From positions 1 through 6,014 of the forward strand of contig ONXY01000208.1 in NCBI GenBank assembly GCA_900321945.1: a stretch of DNA of 6,014 nucleotides. The letters run 5' to 3'. The stretch comes from an uncultured Eubacteriales bacterium. Lineage in GTDB: Bacteria; Bacillota_A; Clostridia; Christensenellales; Aristaeellaceae. The notes beneath the pieces were generated by a model. The model worked only from the letters and a program-made list of their open reading frames with translations, ran no database searches and was not told where the DNA came from. The position numbers were made by a program, and so were the translations under genes. Each line of letters starts with the position of its first letter. The stretch's first letter is position 1. Shown in pieces: positions 5,725-6,014 of this stretch.

Positions 5725-6014
5725 GCTTCCGGACTCCTTCCGAGGGCTTTCAGGATCCTGCCCCGGACGGTTTCGGGATCCAGTCCCGCGTCTTTCAGCA
5801 GAAGCGCGTGGCTTCCGTGCGAAAGGAAGGCGTCCTCCACCCCGAAGACCGCCTTCGGGGGTTCGAGACCCAGCTCCGCGCAGCGCTGCGAGACGTACGC
5901 GCCGAATCCTCCCGTTTTCATATGCTCCTCCAGGGTGAACGCGGGGATCCGCGCGTACTTCCGGAGCGCGTCCTCATCCAGCGGTTTGAGGGTGGAACAG
6001 TTCACCACCGCGGC
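5721..6014 (-). CDS. dxs: 1-deoxy-D-xylulose-5-phosphate synthase (C-terminal part; begins beyond the right edge)
   Basis: Dxs condenses pyruvate and glyceraldehyde 3-phosphate with thiamine diphosphate in the first step of the MEP isoprenoid pathway. Only the last 97 codons are in the window, out of about 620 in a full enzyme. They cover the C-terminal transketolase-like domain: KPLDEDAL, then TLEEHMKTGGFGAYV, then FGVEDAFLSHGSHALLLKDAGLD and a final helix. These match the Dxs consensus (PLD, EE...GGFG, GiPD.f..hG, GLD). The stretch before KPLDE reads VVNCSTL, where many Dxs have an (A/M)RF(V/I) sequence. The reading frame is open through the right edge, so a GTG at 6008 is internal and not the start. 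No cofactor-binding catalytic residue falls in this part. A stand-alone transketolase C-terminal subunit was considered, but the HGS..LL...GLD ending and the adjacent tlyA favour dxs. Confidence 0.92.
   Translation of the reverse strand, partial: AAVVNCSTLKPLDEDALRKYARIPAFTLEEHMKTGGFGAYVSQRCAELGLEPPKAVFGVEDAFLSHGSHALLLKDAGLDPETVRGRILKALGRSPEA

Overview
The window is gene-dense and GC-rich (roughly 60% G+C by eye). All its genes lie on the minus strand, so it is read from right to left. The gene order dxs - tlyA - nadK - argR - recN, followed by an Rnf operon beginning rnfC - rnfD, points to an anaerobic member of the Firmicutes (class Clostridia or a close relative) with a GC-rich genome. The S4/FtsJ-type TlyA, the AhrC-like ArgR and the rnfC-first Rnf order all fit. 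I cannot name a genus.

Right part (3615-6014): four genes in a tightly coupled chain. The C-terminal 97 codons of dxs (isoprenoid precursor synthesis) overlap tlyA (rRNA 2'-O-methyltransferase) through ATGA. tlyA overlaps nadK (NAD kinase) through TGATG. nadK overlaps argR (arginine-responsive regulator) through ATGA. Their promoter lies beyond the right edge. Middle part (1875-3587): recN, an SMC-like DNA repair ATPase, starts 27 nt after argR and is probably the last gene of the same transcript.

Left part (1-1846): a 69-nt AT-rich gap after recN carries a strong extended -10 promoter that starts the Rnf operon. rnfC is the NADH/FMN-binding, two-[4Fe-4S] peripheral subunit. rnfD is a membrane FMN subunit that runs off the left edge. 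Rnf couples electron transfer between ferredoxin and NAD+ to ion transport across the membrane, so the left part is energy conservation and the right part is a mixed housekeeping operon. NadK and Rnf both touch the nicotinamide nucleotide pool, but they appear to be in separate transcription units.

No gap between genes exceeds 69 nt. I see no RNA gene, mobile element, CRISPR array or phage remnant. The window is mostly conserved core genome and I found no undescribed system. The points worth a second look are the rnfC promoter and start-codon arrangement, a helically phased repeat in that promoter, an Asn in the ArgR arginine-binding motif, and a 12-bp palindrome over the recN ribosome binding site.
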